NCBI GenBank assembly: GCA_963803295.1
Contig: CAWDMC010000014.1
Coordinates: 1 to 64,000 of the forward strand
DNA from: CAWDMC01 sp963803295
GTDB lineage: Bacteria > Acidobacteriota > Terriglobia > UBA7540
DNA length: 64,000 nucleotides
Direction of reading: 5' to 3'
The position numbers were made by a program, and so were the translations under genes. Below are positions 9,009 through 18,230 of the stretch, piece by piece. The notes under the pieces are model-generated. The model worked only from the letters and a program-made list of their open reading frames with translations. It made no database searches and was not told the origin of the DNA. How positions within the stretch are numbered: the first letter of the stretch is position 1; each line of letters starts with the position of its first letter.

Positions 9009-10238
9009 ATGGGTGGCGACAGATTTGAGCAAATTGATAAGGCATTGCGTTCGGGCGGACCCGAGGTGGCATTCAACCTCCTCGCGAGGAGATTCCGCGA
9101 GGAGAAAAAGTATGTTCAGCTGTGGGAGACACGGCTCATGAAAACGCGATGGGAGTTGGGATTGCCGCTCATTCCCACCGATCCGCTGGACGACCTCACT
9201 GAGGAGACGAGACGCGCCTATGAACACGGTCTGGCTGAGGCGGCGCGTGAAGTCGGCGGCCTGTTTCTCGCCGACGGGGATATTGAGCGAGCCTGGCCAT
9301 ATTTTCGGGCTGTCGGCGAAACTGTCCCTGTAGCCCAAGCCATCGAACTAATCCAACCCAAAGAAGGAATTGATCGGATTATTGAAATCGCCTACTACGA
9401 GCAGGTCAATCCGCGAAAAGGATTCGAGCTGATTCTGGCTCAGTTTGGCCTGTGCAGGGCCATCACCGTTTTCGCGCAGTACCCCGGGCTCGAGGGCCGC
9501 GAGGAATGCCTGCGATTGCTCGTCCGCACCTTGCATGGTGATCTGGTCAGGAATTTGAAGCGGGCGATCGCGGAGCAGGAAGGCAAAGAACCTGACACAC
9601 AGAGCGTACCCTCGTTGATTCGAGGACGCGATTGGCTTTTCGACGGCATGAACTATTACGTCGACACGTCCCATCTTGCCTCGGTTCTCCAACACAGTAT
9701 CCAAGCGCACGACCCCGAGACGCTGGCACTGGCTCTGGAATTCACCGAATACGGCTCGCGCCTATCGCCTTTCTTCCAATACCAAGGCACCCCTCCTTTT
9801 GAAGATATTTACGCCGATCATGCTTTCTACCTGCGGGCACTACTCGGCGAAAATGCGGACGCATCACTGGAGCATTTCCGCAAGAAAGTAACAAGGGAAG
9901 ATCCCAACCCAGCCGACCCTTTGGCTGCCCAGGCAGTGGTCGGGCTGTTGGTCCGGCTCAGACGCTATTCAGAGGCCATCGACGTCTCGCTCCGATACCT
10001 CCCTGAGGTCGATTCTTTCGAGCTTGCCTGTCCAACTCCCTTGCAACTCTGCCAGCTCGCCGGAGATTCCAAACGGCTCATGGAACTAGCTCGCGAACGA
10101 GGGGATTTATTGAATTACGCCGCTGGCGCCCTCCAGTCTTTGGCGAAAAGTACCGTGCGAGCAGTCGACACGCTTTCCGATACAGCATGGTCTGCGAGCG
10201 ACGCCGTATTGTTTACGCGTACTTCCTCCACCAGATAG
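9009..10238 (+). CDS. Uncharacterised helical-repeat protein
   Basis: 409 residues with no signal peptide or membrane segment. It is preceded by a strong AGGAGG-type site seven bases before ATG 9009. Secondary structure looks almost wholly helical, with TPR-like pairs such as AREVGGLFLADGDIERAWPY and VVGLLVRLRRYSEAIDVSL. I do not recognise a named family. A cytoplasmic scaffold or chaperone-like role is possible but unproven. Its last 26 bases overlap the 3' end of the convergent gene, and its final 30 residues look less structured, so a small shift near the end cannot be excluded. Confidence 0.65.
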   Translation: MGGDRFEQIDKALRSGGPEVAFNLLARRFREEKKYVQLWETRLMKTRWELGLPLIPTDPLDDLTEETRRAYEHGLAEAAREVGGLFLADGDIERAWPYFRAVGETVPVAQAIELIQPKEGIDRIIEIAYYEQVNPRKGFELILAQFGLCRAITVFAQYPGLEGREECLRLLVRTLHGDLVRNLKRAIAEQEGKEPDTQSVPSLIRGRDWLFDGMNYYVDTSHLASVLQHSIQAHDPETLALALEFTEYGSRLSPFFQYQGTPPFEDIYADHAFYLRALLGENADASLEHFRKKVTREDPNPADPLAAQAVVGLLVRLRRYSEAIDVSLRYLPEVDSFELACPTPLQLCQLAGDSKRLMELARERGDLLNYAAGALQSLAKSTVRAVDTLSDTAWSASDAVLFTRTSSTR

Positions 10239-11382
10239 CCCCTTGTCCCATCGCGCCGACGTCCTGAGGGCTGGTGATGCCGTATTTCACCGGTTTCGCG
10301 CCACTGCGAATCGCCGTTTCCGACTTGTCAGGCGCCTCTCTTGATCGTTTGATTAGCCGGGCTCGCATCAGCACATTCAGGTAAGGCAATTGATGCTGGT
10401 TTGGCGGCATGATCGGCTTGGACAAAAAGGTCTGGAGCACATTGGGGCAATTGAAGGTTTCCGACCATGGTTTGGTAGGTGTACTTTCTCTTTGATCGAC
10501 TGCGAAACAATCACACAGCAGTTCCCAGAGATAGACTTTGGTGGTCGCGTTAATGAGCACGCCTCCCTCGCCCGGAAAGTTCACGGCGTTATCGGCGCCC
10601 GCAAACAGATATCCCATGCTCTTGAAAATCTGCAGCGGCGTGTTGATAAGGTTGAGCCTGGCGTTTGTCTTCGCCTGGACGACGGCGTACCACTGCAGGC
10701 GATGGGTAAACTCACCGTGAATGCGGGCATCGGCTCCCGGGTCCTTCCAGTGGAACCCATTTTTCAGCAGGATGGGGTTGAAGCTCTTGATGAGGATGCC
10801 AGTCAATGTCGGGGCGGCGGAGGGTAGGTTCACTTGGGGCAGCTTACCCACAGGAGTATTGGGAGGCACGTGAGCCTGCCACGCTCCCTGGGGATCGTGG
10901 GCACCGAAGGCGATGGCATTGCTTTTGTCTCCCGCGGTTTGTGCCGTAGTGTGGAGCTTCGCCTGGGCGCCGTTGAAGCCTGCGGCCTGTTCGGCCTCAT
11001 CGAGCACCCCGGAGAGGACTTTGTGGGTCTTAAACACCTTGGTCGGTTCGCCTTGTCCTACTCCCCTGGTGGGATCGTCGTACCCTCCGGTGCGGTTGAT
11101 CACTCCTTCGATTTTCGCCCGAACGCCCTGGACCTCGCCGCTGGCGCCTGGCGCCTCCAGTTTGTTCCTGATCGCGGTGTTGAGTGCTTGCAGTTCCGTC
11201 ACCACGCGAGCCTGGTCGCTCAGGAAACTGCAGATCTCAGCACAGTCATCAGGGAGCTTGGAGTGGTCAACAGCGTCGGTAACCACTCTGGTTTTGTCGA
11301 CATTTGGCAAGCCCCAGATGTTACGAAGAATGTCCTTAACAGCGGCTGTCGTCATGCTAGCCACGACGTGGATCTCTGACAT
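10213..11382 (-). CDS. Uncharacterised 389-residue protein
   Basis: The start was placed at 11382 because AAGGAGACC lies just ahead of this ATG; the upstream extension to 11511 is arginine-rich and has no such site. The N-terminal part (about 1-70) is helical (DILRNIWGLPNVDKTRVVTD). The centre is rich in Gly, Pro and Asn (FGAHDPQGAWQAHVPPNTP), and the C-terminal half (about 190-360) looks globular, with several Trp and Cys residues (TKVYLWELLCDCFAV). It has no signal peptide. I do not recognise the family. It stands alone on the minus strand between two plus-strand genes. Confidence 0.6.
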   Translation of the reverse strand: MSEIHVVASMTTAAVKDILRNIWGLPNVDKTRVVTDAVDHSKLPDDCAEICSFLSDQARVVTELQALNTAIRNKLEAPGASGEVQGVRAKIEGVINRTGGYDDPTRGVGQGEPTKVFKTHKVLSGVLDEAEQAAGFNGAQAKLHTTAQTAGDKSNAIAFGAHDPQGAWQAHVPPNTPVGKLPQVNLPSAAPTLTGILIKSFNPILLKNGFHWKDPGADARIHGEFTHRLQWYAVVQAKTNARLNLINTPLQIFKSMGYLFAGADNAVNFPGEGGVLINATTKVYLWELLCDCFAVDQRESTPTKPWSETFNCPNVLQTFLSKPIMPPNQHQLPYLNVLMRARLIKRSREAPDKSETAIRSGAKPVKYGITSPQDVGAMGQGAIWWRKYA

Positions 11383-11676
11383 CGTCGGTCTCCTTCTTGA
11401 GTCAAAGTTCGGGCCACGGCAAAAGTGAATTTGCCCTTTCGGGGGTCGCCATCGTGTCCGGATCCTCCGCCAACCGAGTCGAAATCGGCCCCCCCCGGAA
11501 AACGCCTTCACGCCAGCGCCCTGCGGATCGGGGCGCGATTCAACTTGGATCTTTATACCTGAGAAGCCCGCCAGGGTAGACTACCGAAACTGCGGCAAAT
11601 CTCCACCGCAGTGGACCAATGAAGGTGTGGCCAAATTCGCGGGGAATCTGCTCTAATAGTTGGAGGGATCTCGACC

Positions 11677-13629
11677 ATGATTTCCTCCAAGCCGCGCACC
11701 GGTTCCACCAGAGCTCATTCGCTAATCCAACTCCGACGTATTGCGGGCCCCCTGATCTTGTTGGCCACTGCGGCTCTTGTCTGGGGCCGGTCCGCCCCAG
11801 AGAGCCGGGCGACGCTCGACCTTGCCTACCATCTGCGCCTCGCGCGTCCCAATACTCATTTGGTAGAAGTCGAGATCGACGTTGCCAGGATTACTGAGTC
11901 TTCCCTGGATTTCAGCATCCCCGCGTGGTCGCCGGGACGATACGCGATCTACGACTTCGCGAAAAACGTGCAGGAGTTCAACGCAAGTACTGCCGCTGGC
12001 CAGACTCTTGCCTGGAGCCAGCCCGATCTCTACTGCTGGCGCGTGGATACGCGAAACGCCGGCGGAGCGGTCCGCGTACGGTACAAGGTCTATGCCAACG
12101 ACTTGAACGGCTCGTTTTCACAGTTTGACGCGACCCACGCTAACCTTAACGGAGCTTCCATTTACATGTACCTTGTGGGTCATAAGTCTGATCCTATTCA
12201 CCTGGCTGTGGACGCACCGGCCGGATGGAAGGTGGTCAGCGGCTTCAGCCTCTCCACCGATCAGCACGAGTTCACGGCTTCGAATTACGACATCCTGGTG
12301 GATACTCCGATCGAGATCTCGCCCGGAGTGGTAATCCGCTCCTTCACCGATCACGGCAGGACGTTCCGCCTGGCCGTACACACTTTCTCCTCCGAGAGCG
12401 CTACGGGAACGGCCTTGACGGAAAGCAATGCCGATCCCACGTTGCTCAACAACCTGGTGGAAGCGTCGCGGAGTATTGTACACGAGGAAATGTCGCTGAT
12501 GCCCGAGCCCGATCTCGCCCACTACACTTTTCTTCTCCATTTTGCGCCGGACCTGACTGACGGCGGCGACGGGATGGAGCACCTGAATTCCACCCAGATT
12601 ATCGTGCGCAATGACTTGGCTGGCGGATTCGACGAAGCACGGGAGGACGTGGCACACGAGTTCTTTCATGTGTGGAACGTGAAGCGGCTGCGACCTGCAG
12701 CACTGGGGCCATTTGAATACGAGCGTCACACCCCGACGCGGTCCCTCTGGTTCGCTGAGGGTGTCACCCAATACTACTGCTACCTGAACCTGCTACGCTC
12801 TGGCATCTGGAATCGTACCCAATTTCTGAGCCGTCTCGCGCTCGAAATCCGTACCCTGGAACGCGATCCAGGGCATGAGCTGATGTCGGCGGAGAGTTCC
12901 AGCTTTCACGCCTGGTTTTTCGATCGCTCGCCCCAGATGCAGGAGACCAATTTCGCGAATACTACCATCAGCTACTACAACAAGGGTGCGGTATTGGGGA
13001 TGTTGCTCGACCTCGAGATCCGCGAGCGCACCGGAGGTGCAAAGTCGCTCGACGACCTCGTGCGCACGATGTATCAGAAGTTCTACCAGGGTCCGCCTTC
13101 GTCTTACTATCTTCCCGGTCGCGGCTATGAAGAAGACGACATCCTGGCGGGCCTCAATGCTCTTACCGGCACCGATTTCACCGGCTTTTTCGAACATTAC
13201 ATACGCGGTACAGCCCACCTCCCTTATAAGGACGTCCTCGCCCATGCGGGACTCCAGTTCACTGAGTCTGTTGAACCAGGCTCGGCCCCAACCATCGGCG
13301 TGCTAACGCAACAAGCCGATAACGGCGTCAAGATTGCGGCTGTTATTCCCGGTGGTGCGGCTGAAAGAGCAGGTCTCGGCCGCGACGACGTCCTGATCAA
13401 CGTGGATGAGCTTTCTCTGGCCACAGAAGAACTGAGCTCGCGGCTCAAGATGTACACACCTGGAGCGGAAGTCCCCTTTGCGGTGCAGCGGCACCTCGAG
13501 CGGCTGAGAATCATGGTAAAACTCGACCCGCCGCTGCCCAATCACTACTCTATCGACGAAGTGAAAGGCGCGACGCCGGAGCAGGTGAAGATCAAGGAAA
13601 AATGGCTTGCGAAGACTAGTGGTGAATAG
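11677..13629 (+). CDS. M61-family metallopeptidase with C-terminal PDZ domain
   Basis: A 650-residue secreted peptidase of the glycyl-aminopeptidase (M61) family. A signal segment (about 20-40, GPLILLATAALVWG) precedes the N-terminal beta domain containing the typical SIPAWSPGRYAIYDFA. The catalytic domain has HEFFH at 327-331, with the third zinc ligand in WFAEGVTQYY (Glu about 361). A PDZ domain follows (about 535-620; IPGGAAERAGLGRDDVLI). The family removes N-terminal Gly or Ala or acts as a periplasmic peptidase. The start ATG follows a GGAGGG site. It is monocistronic, 160 bases before the tetR-like gene. Confidence 0.93.
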   Translation: MISSKPRTGSTRAHSLIQLRRIAGPLILLATAALVWGRSAPESRATLDLAYHLRLARPNTHLVEVEIDVARITESSLDFSIPAWSPGRYAIYDFAKNVQEFNASTAAGQTLAWSQPDLYCWRVDTRNAGGAVRVRYKVYANDLNGSFSQFDATHANLNGASIYMYLVGHKSDPIHLAVDAPAGWKVVSGFSLSTDQHEFTASNYDILVDTPIEISPGVVIRSFTDHGRTFRLAVHTFSSESATGTALTESNADPTLLNNLVEASRSIVHEEMSLMPEPDLAHYTFLLHFAPDLTDGGDGMEHLNSTQIIVRNDLAGGFDEAREDVAHEFFHVWNVKRLRPAALGPFEYERHTPTRSLWFAEGVTQYYCYLNLLRSGIWNRTQFLSRLALEIRTLERDPGHELMSAESSSFHAWFFDRSPQMQETNFANTTISYYNKGAVLGMLLDLEIRERTGGAKSLDDLVRTMYQKFYQGPPSSYYLPGRGYEEDDILAGLNALTGTDFTGFFEHYIRGTAHLPYKDVLAHAGLQFTESVEPGSAPTIGVLTQQADNGVKIAAVIPGGAAERAGLGRDDVLINVDELSLATEELSSRLKMYTPGAEVPFAVQRHLERLRIMVKLDPPLPNHYSIDEVKGATPEQVKIKEKWLAKTSGE

Positions 13630-13789
13630 GGAATAATCCAGCCCTGCAACGATCCCAGCTGCCGAGACTTTGGGTACATTGGGGTAATGCTAACGCATCC
13701 CGCGCCGCAAAGTGGTAGAATCCGATTGTCGAATTCTGACCAGCGGACACGCGGGGCTGTGCGTGTAAGCTGCTCGTCCCTTCCACAAC

Positions 13790-14383
13790 ATGGATCATCC
13801 ACCAGAAATCAAGGACAAACTCCGTGAGATCTGCCGCATTGCAGCGCGTGTTTTCTATGAAAAAGGTTACGACGGCGCCTCGATGCAGGATATCGCCGAC
13901 GCCGTGCACCTGACTAAAGCAGGGCTCTACCACCACGTCGGCAGCAAGGACCGGCTGCTCTTCGAGATCATGAACTACGGGATGGATATTCTCGAGGAGA
14001 CGGTACTAGCCAAGGTCAGGAACATCGCGGATCCGCAGGAGAGACTTCGCCAAACGATCCGGGGGCATATCGATCTGGTGGTCCGCGCCCGCGACGTGGA
14101 AATTACGGTCATCCTGCACGAGAACCATTCCCTTAAAGGCATCCTTCGGACTAAGATCAACTCCCGCAAGCGGGATTACATTCAATTCCTGGAAGATACC
14201 ATACGCGACGTGCAAGAACAGTCAGGAAAGACTCTGATTGCCTCAAGAATTGCAGCATTCGCCTTGCTTGGTATGGTGAATTGGCTTTATCAGTGGTACC
14301 ACATCGAAGGACCGGTATCCGAGGAGGAGATCTCGCTTAACTACGTGGACTTCTTCTTCCGTGGACTGGTGGGTGGGGAATAG
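13790..14383 (+). CDS. TetR/AcrR-family transcriptional regulator
   Basis: 197 residues. The N-terminal HTH (about 10-58) reads AARVFYEKGYDGASMQDIAD, then HLTKAGLYHHVGSKDRLLFE, the exact TetR recognition-helix pattern. The C-terminal ligand domain (about 75-190) contains RLRQTIRGHIDLVVRARDVE and ends in aromatic helices like those of fatty-acid-responsive family members. It lies 17 bases before the prephenate dehydratase gene on the same strand. The ligand is unknown; co-transcription with pheA is possible but the two functions are not obviously linked. Confidence 0.92.
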   Translation: MDHPPEIKDKLREICRIAARVFYEKGYDGASMQDIADAVHLTKAGLYHHVGSKDRLLFEIMNYGMDILEETVLAKVRNIADPQERLRQTIRGHIDLVVRARDVEITVILHENHSLKGILRTKINSRKRDYIQFLEDTIRDVQEQSGKTLIASRIAAFALLGMVNWLYQWYHIEGPVSEEEISLNYVDFFFRGLVGGE

Positions 14384-14400
14384 GTTCGAACCGGAGGGGC

Positions 14401-15252
14401 ATGAGAACACAACTTCGAGAACGAACGAAACATTCCACTGTTGCTTTCCAGGGAGAGCGAGGAGCCTTCAGCGAGGAAGCCGCCCGCAAGCTGCTCGGTG
14501 ATGCCGTCACGGTTCGGCCCTGCGAGACGTTTCAACAGGCCTTTACTTCGGCGGCAAAGGGCGAATCCCGCTATTGTCTCGTTCCCATCGAGAACACTCT
14601 GGCGGGATCTATCTACGAGAACTATGACCTGCTGCTGGAAAGTGATCTGCACATCGTCGGAGAAGTAAACCTTAGGATCGTCCACAATCTGATTGCCTTC
14701 CCCGGTACCACCCTGCGGAATCTCCGCAAGGTCTACTCCCATCCCGTGGCTCTCGCCCAGTGCGTGCAGTTCTTCACCGATCATCCTAATGTGGAAAGAA
14801 TTACCTTCTACGACACGGCGGGAAGCGTGAAGATGCTGGCCGAGCAGCGCATCCCAAATGCCGCCGCGGTCGCCAGTCACACGGCTGCTGTAGTACACAA
14901 GGCACGGATCCTGAAGACTCATCTCGAGGACCATCGCGAGAATTTCACGCGGTTTCTACAGCTTGCCAAGAAGCCCCTGATCCGCCGGACCGGCAATAAG
15001 GTCTCGATTGTCTTCTCTACCCCGAATATGCCAGGAGCGCTTTTCAAATGTCTTAGTGTCTTCGCCTTGCGCGATATTAATCTCTCCAAGATGGAGTCAC
15101 GGCCTCTTCGTGGCCGCCCCTTTGAATACTTCTTTTACCTGGACTTTCTCGGCAATATCGAAGAGGATCGTTGCGCGAAAGCTTTGGCCCATCTGGGCGA
15201 GATCACGAATTTCCTGCGCGTTCTCGGCTGCTACCAGAGCGCGGAGAAGTAA
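14401..15252 (+). CDS. pheA: Prephenate dehydratase
   Basis: A 283-residue enzyme that converts prephenate to phenylpyruvate in phenylalanine synthesis. The catalytic domain (about 12-190) has FQGERGAFSEEAA, VPIENTLAGSIYENYDLL and the catalytic NFTRFL (TRF at 183-185). The C-terminal ACT regulatory domain (about 200-280) contains PGALFKCLSVFALRDINLSK and ESRPLRGRPFEYFFYLDF, where ESRP binds phenylalanine for feedback inhibition. There is no fused chorismate mutase. A GGAGGGGC site precedes the ATG. Confidence 0.96.
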   Translation: MRTQLRERTKHSTVAFQGERGAFSEEAARKLLGDAVTVRPCETFQQAFTSAAKGESRYCLVPIENTLAGSIYENYDLLLESDLHIVGEVNLRIVHNLIAFPGTTLRNLRKVYSHPVALAQCVQFFTDHPNVERITFYDTAGSVKMLAEQRIPNAAAVASHTAAVVHKARILKTHLEDHRENFTRFLQLAKKPLIRRTGNKVSIVFSTPNMPGALFKCLSVFALRDINLSKMESRPLRGRPFEYFFYLDFLGNIEEDRCAKALAHLGEITNFLRVLGCYQSAEK

Positions 15253-15328
15253 GCCATACTTGGAATCCGCTCCAGGATGGTGCGAAAGTATGTCCATCAT
15301 GAAATCCATCTGTCAGGAGTTATAGACG

Positions 15329-16924
15329 ATGCGTTTTGTATCCCTGGGATGCTTTAGATTGAACCTGTGCCTCTTGTTTCTTCTACTCTCCGCCGTACTC
15401 ATTCCGTCTGGCTCGATCGCTGCCGACTGGCCTACCTATGGGCATGACCCCCAACGGACCGGCTGGGCCTTCGAAGAAGACGAGCTTTCCCCGAAGAATA
15501 TCGGTGATTTCGAGCTAAAGTGGAAGACGCAGTTGAAAAACCAACCGAAGTCCCTGACGGCACTCACCGCGCCTCTCGTAGCGGAAAAGGTGTTGACGGC
15601 CAAGGGCCTGAAGACTGTCGTCTACGTGGCGGGAAGCGACAATCATTTTTTTGCTCTCGACGCCGCCGACGGCACCGAAATCTGGACTATCGATTTCGAG
15701 AACCACGTTCTTCCCAAGGACGCGGGCATGTGGCTTTGTCCTATGGGTGTCAACGCCACCCCGGTTATCGATCGCGCCCGCAACATTGTCTACGCCATCG
15801 CTGTGGACGGCAAACTGTGGGGACTTGACCTGGGTGATGGCTCAACGCGGTTCGGACCAGTGCAGTTCGTTACGCCCTATTCCAAGAACTGGAGCCTGAA
15901 CCTCGTCGATGGCTTCATTTACACCGCCATCTCGCAAGGCTGCGGAGGGGCGATCTCCGGCGTCTCCGCAATGGATGTCCGCGACCCAAGCCGCCCGAAG
16001 ATCCATGATTTACTCGTGGAGAAGAGTTCGGGTGGCGGCATTTGGGGCCGAGGTGGAGCGGTCGCAGGCAACAACGGCCGGATCTACGTTGCCACTGGGG
16101 ACGGCGAGTTCAATCCCAGCCAAAACGAGTACGGCAGTGCGGTTGTCGCCGCTTCCTTGGAGAAGCTGAAGGTTGTTGACTACTATGCGCCGGTGGATTT
16201 CGCCGAGATTACCAAGTTCGACCTGGATATGGGAGCCTCGAGCCCAGTTTGGTTCTCAGACAAGGATCACAACCTCGTCTCGTTTGGCGGCAAACAGGGC
16301 ACCCTTTACCTGCTCGACGCCGATTTGCTGGGCGAGCAGGATCACCAGACGCCGTTGTACAGGCACGAGCTGTGCAATGAGGAGCGAGCCTTCGAACAGA
16401 AAGGCATCTGGGGTGGAATCAGCACTTGGCGCGATGAGGAAGGGCAGAGGTGGATTTACGTGCCGGTTCTTGGGCCCGCGTCCTCGAAGGCGCCGACCTT
16501 TCCTATGAAAAACGGTCCCACGCCGCACGGCTCGATCATGGCGTTCAAGGTGGTCACCGATCCTGCCACCAAGAAGCCAACTCTCCAGCCAGCCTGGGTA
16601 TCGGGCGACTTTGACGTGCCGGAGCCGCCTGTGGTGGCGAATGGGGTACTCTTCGATCTCTCCACCGGTGAAAATACTCTGCAAGCTACGGGTAACCCTG
16701 TAGGGTACTATGGCCAGAAAACGCTGAGTGATGAAGAACGGGAGAAAAACACCCACAATGCCGTCCTCTACGCGCTCGATGCTAAGAGCGGCACGACCCT
16801 TTACCAGAGTGGCAGCACCATGAGCACCTGGGTGCATTTCAGCGGTCTAGCCATCGCCAGTGGGCGTGTCTATACCGTGGATCACGAATCCCGCGTTTAC
16901 TGCTTCGGGTTGAAGGGCAAATAG
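15329..16924 (+). CDS. Exported PQQ-binding-like beta-propeller protein
   Basis: 531 residues with a clear signal peptide (about 1-33; LCLLFLLLSAVLIPSGSIAA). The rest is made of propeller blades with the Ala-x-Asp-x-x-x-Gly-x-x-x-Trp theme (FALDAADGTEIWTIDF; AIAVDGKLWGLDLGDG; YALDAKSGTTLYQSG). The N-terminus DWPTYGHDPQRTGW is typical of acidobacterial outer-membrane assembly (BamB-like) or quinoprotein-like propellers. The cytochrome domain and the paired-Cys motif of true alcohol dehydrogenases are not seen, so a binding or scaffolding role is as likely as oxidation. A CAGGAG site precedes the ATG. Confidence 0.85.
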   Translation: MRFVSLGCFRLNLCLLFLLLSAVLIPSGSIAADWPTYGHDPQRTGWAFEEDELSPKNIGDFELKWKTQLKNQPKSLTALTAPLVAEKVLTAKGLKTVVYVAGSDNHFFALDAADGTEIWTIDFENHVLPKDAGMWLCPMGVNATPVIDRARNIVYAIAVDGKLWGLDLGDGSTRFGPVQFVTPYSKNWSLNLVDGFIYTAISQGCGGAISGVSAMDVRDPSRPKIHDLLVEKSSGGGIWGRGGAVAGNNGRIYVATGDGEFNPSQNEYGSAVVAASLEKLKVVDYYAPVDFAEITKFDLDMGASSPVWFSDKDHNLVSFGGKQGTLYLLDADLLGEQDHQTPLYRHELCNEERAFEQKGIWGGISTWRDEEGQRWIYVPVLGPASSKAPTFPMKNGPTPHGSIMAFKVVTDPATKKPTLQPAWVSGDFDVPEPPVVANGVLFDLSTGENTLQATGNPVGYYGQKTLSDEEREKNTHNAVLYALDAKSGTTLYQSGSTMSTWVHFSGLAIASGRVYTVDHESRVYCFGLKGK

Positions 16925-17087
16925 GTTGATTCGGGTCTTTGGGTAGGCTGGTAGCCATCTCGATCGAAGAAATTGAAGGGTCGCGGATCAACCAGACGGA
17001 GCGCAGGCAAGGAAACCGTCTGCGTTCGATCGGTCCTTGCTCCCGCGGCTAAACATAGGTTCTGTACCGGAAAGGAGCAAGATCGTC

Positions 17088-17618
17088 GTGGCGCAAAATT
17101 CCTGGCTGTGCTCTCTGCCGGGCAGCTTGCGAAGTCGACTCGCGTCCAGCCCCGGAATTTCGCTCGCGCTTGCGACGGCGTTTTTTCTCGCTCAGACCTG
17201 CACTCCGTCTCTGGCTCAGGCGAACGCTAGCATCGAGGACATCACCGGCCGGTACCATTTCGTTGGACCTGACGACACCCTGGCTATCCTCGAGGAAGAG
17301 GGCCGCCTCAAGGGCTTCATTGAAGTTTTCCAGGGAGAAGATGAATCTGACGAAATGCTGAGTTATGCGATCGAGCTAGGCACCCGCAAGAGCAACCACG
17401 TCGAGTTCAAGACAAGCAAGATTCACGAAAAGTACTATCGGTTCGCCGGTGTTGTCGAGCGCGGGACAGGGCGCACAGCCAATGACAGTGACTATATGCA
17501 CCTCGTGGGTGACCTCGAAACCATTACCCTCAACAGTGTTACCGGCAAAGAAGACGATGGACGCGTGCGTGTAGTATTCAAGCTGAAAAGCAAGGCGGAA
17601 CTTGAGGAGCAGCGTTAG
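17088..17618 (+). CDS. Small exported protein of unknown function
   Basis: 176 residues from a GTG at 17088, chosen because AAAGGAG lies ten bases upstream. A TTG further upstream at 17037 has no such site. A signal segment (SLALATAFFLAQTCTPSLAQ) ends at about residue 45. The mature part is a small beta-rich domain (ITGRYHFVGPDDTLAILEEE; HVEFKTSKIHEKYYRFAGVV), acidic, and ending in a charged tail. It resembles extracytoplasmic lipocalin-like folds only in general layout; no family recognised. It shares one base with the next start (TAGTG), so the two genes are probably translated together. Confidence 0.7.
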   Translation: MAQNSWLCSLPGSLRSRLASSPGISLALATAFFLAQTCTPSLAQANASIEDITGRYHFVGPDDTLAILEEEGRLKGFIEVFQGEDESDEMLSYAIELGTRKSNHVEFKTSKIHEKYYRFAGVVERGTGRTANDSDYMHLVGDLETITLNSVTGKEDDGRVRVVFKLKSKAELEEQR

Positions 17619-18208
17619 TGTCGGGACTTCTGGACCTGGTCTCCGCCCGAACCGGCCACTTTCGGCTCGAGTCCGGCTATCATGGCGATCTGTGGCTCGA
17701 TCTTGATGAAATGCTCGTCGAAGTGAGCCGGACTCGACCGTTCGCCCTGGAACTGGCGAGAAGGCTTTCAGCTCACAAACCCATAGCCCTGTGCGGACCG
17801 CTCGTGGGTGGAGCCTTTATCGCGCAGACTATTGCTTCCGAGCTGGGTCTTGAATTCTATTACGCGCAGCGTGTCGTGCCGCAGCACCGTGACGGCCTGT
17901 TCCCAGTTGAATACCAAATCCCCGCTTCACTTCGCGAACGTGTCCGCGGAAAGGACATCGCACTTGTCGACGACGCCACCAACGCGGGATCGGCCGTCAG
18001 GGGGACGCTGGCCAGTTTGGAAGCGTGTGGCGCGCGGGTGGTGGTTGTCGGCGCTCTCCTGGTGCTGGGATCTCAGACCTCTCAATCCTTCGCAGACCAG
18101 GGGATTCCTTTGGAGAGCCTTGCGTCCCTCGCCAGTGGATTGTGGACGCCATCGGAATGCCCACTTTGCGCCTCTCACATCCCCTTGGAAGATAACAGCG
18201 CGCTGTAG
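17618..18208 (+). CDS. Orotate phosphoribosyltransferase-like PRTase
   Basis: 196 residues starting at GTG 17618, which overlaps the preceding stop and follows GAGGAG. The type I phosphoribosyltransferase fold shows LCGPLVGGAFIAQTIASEL and the PRPP-binding loop DIALVDDATNAGSAVRGT. The N-terminus HFRLESGYHGDLWLDLDEML resembles PyrE, in which the enzyme joins orotate to PRPP. The PRPP loop has NAGSA where PyrE has TTGGS or similar, so the substrate may differ. The last codons contain the palindrome ACAGCGCGCTGT (18195-18206). It is convergent with the exonuclease gene, 22 bases away. Confidence 0.78.
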   Translation: MSGLLDLVSARTGHFRLESGYHGDLWLDLDEMLVEVSRTRPFALELARRLSAHKPIALCGPLVGGAFIAQTIASELGLEFYYAQRVVPQHRDGLFPVEYQIPASLRERVRGKDIALVDDATNAGSAVRGTLASLEACGARVVVVGALLVLGSQTSQSFADQGIPLESLASLASGLWTPSECPLCASHIPLEDNSAL

Positions 18209-18230
18209 AGTTCGTCCCGGTTCTTGGGCT

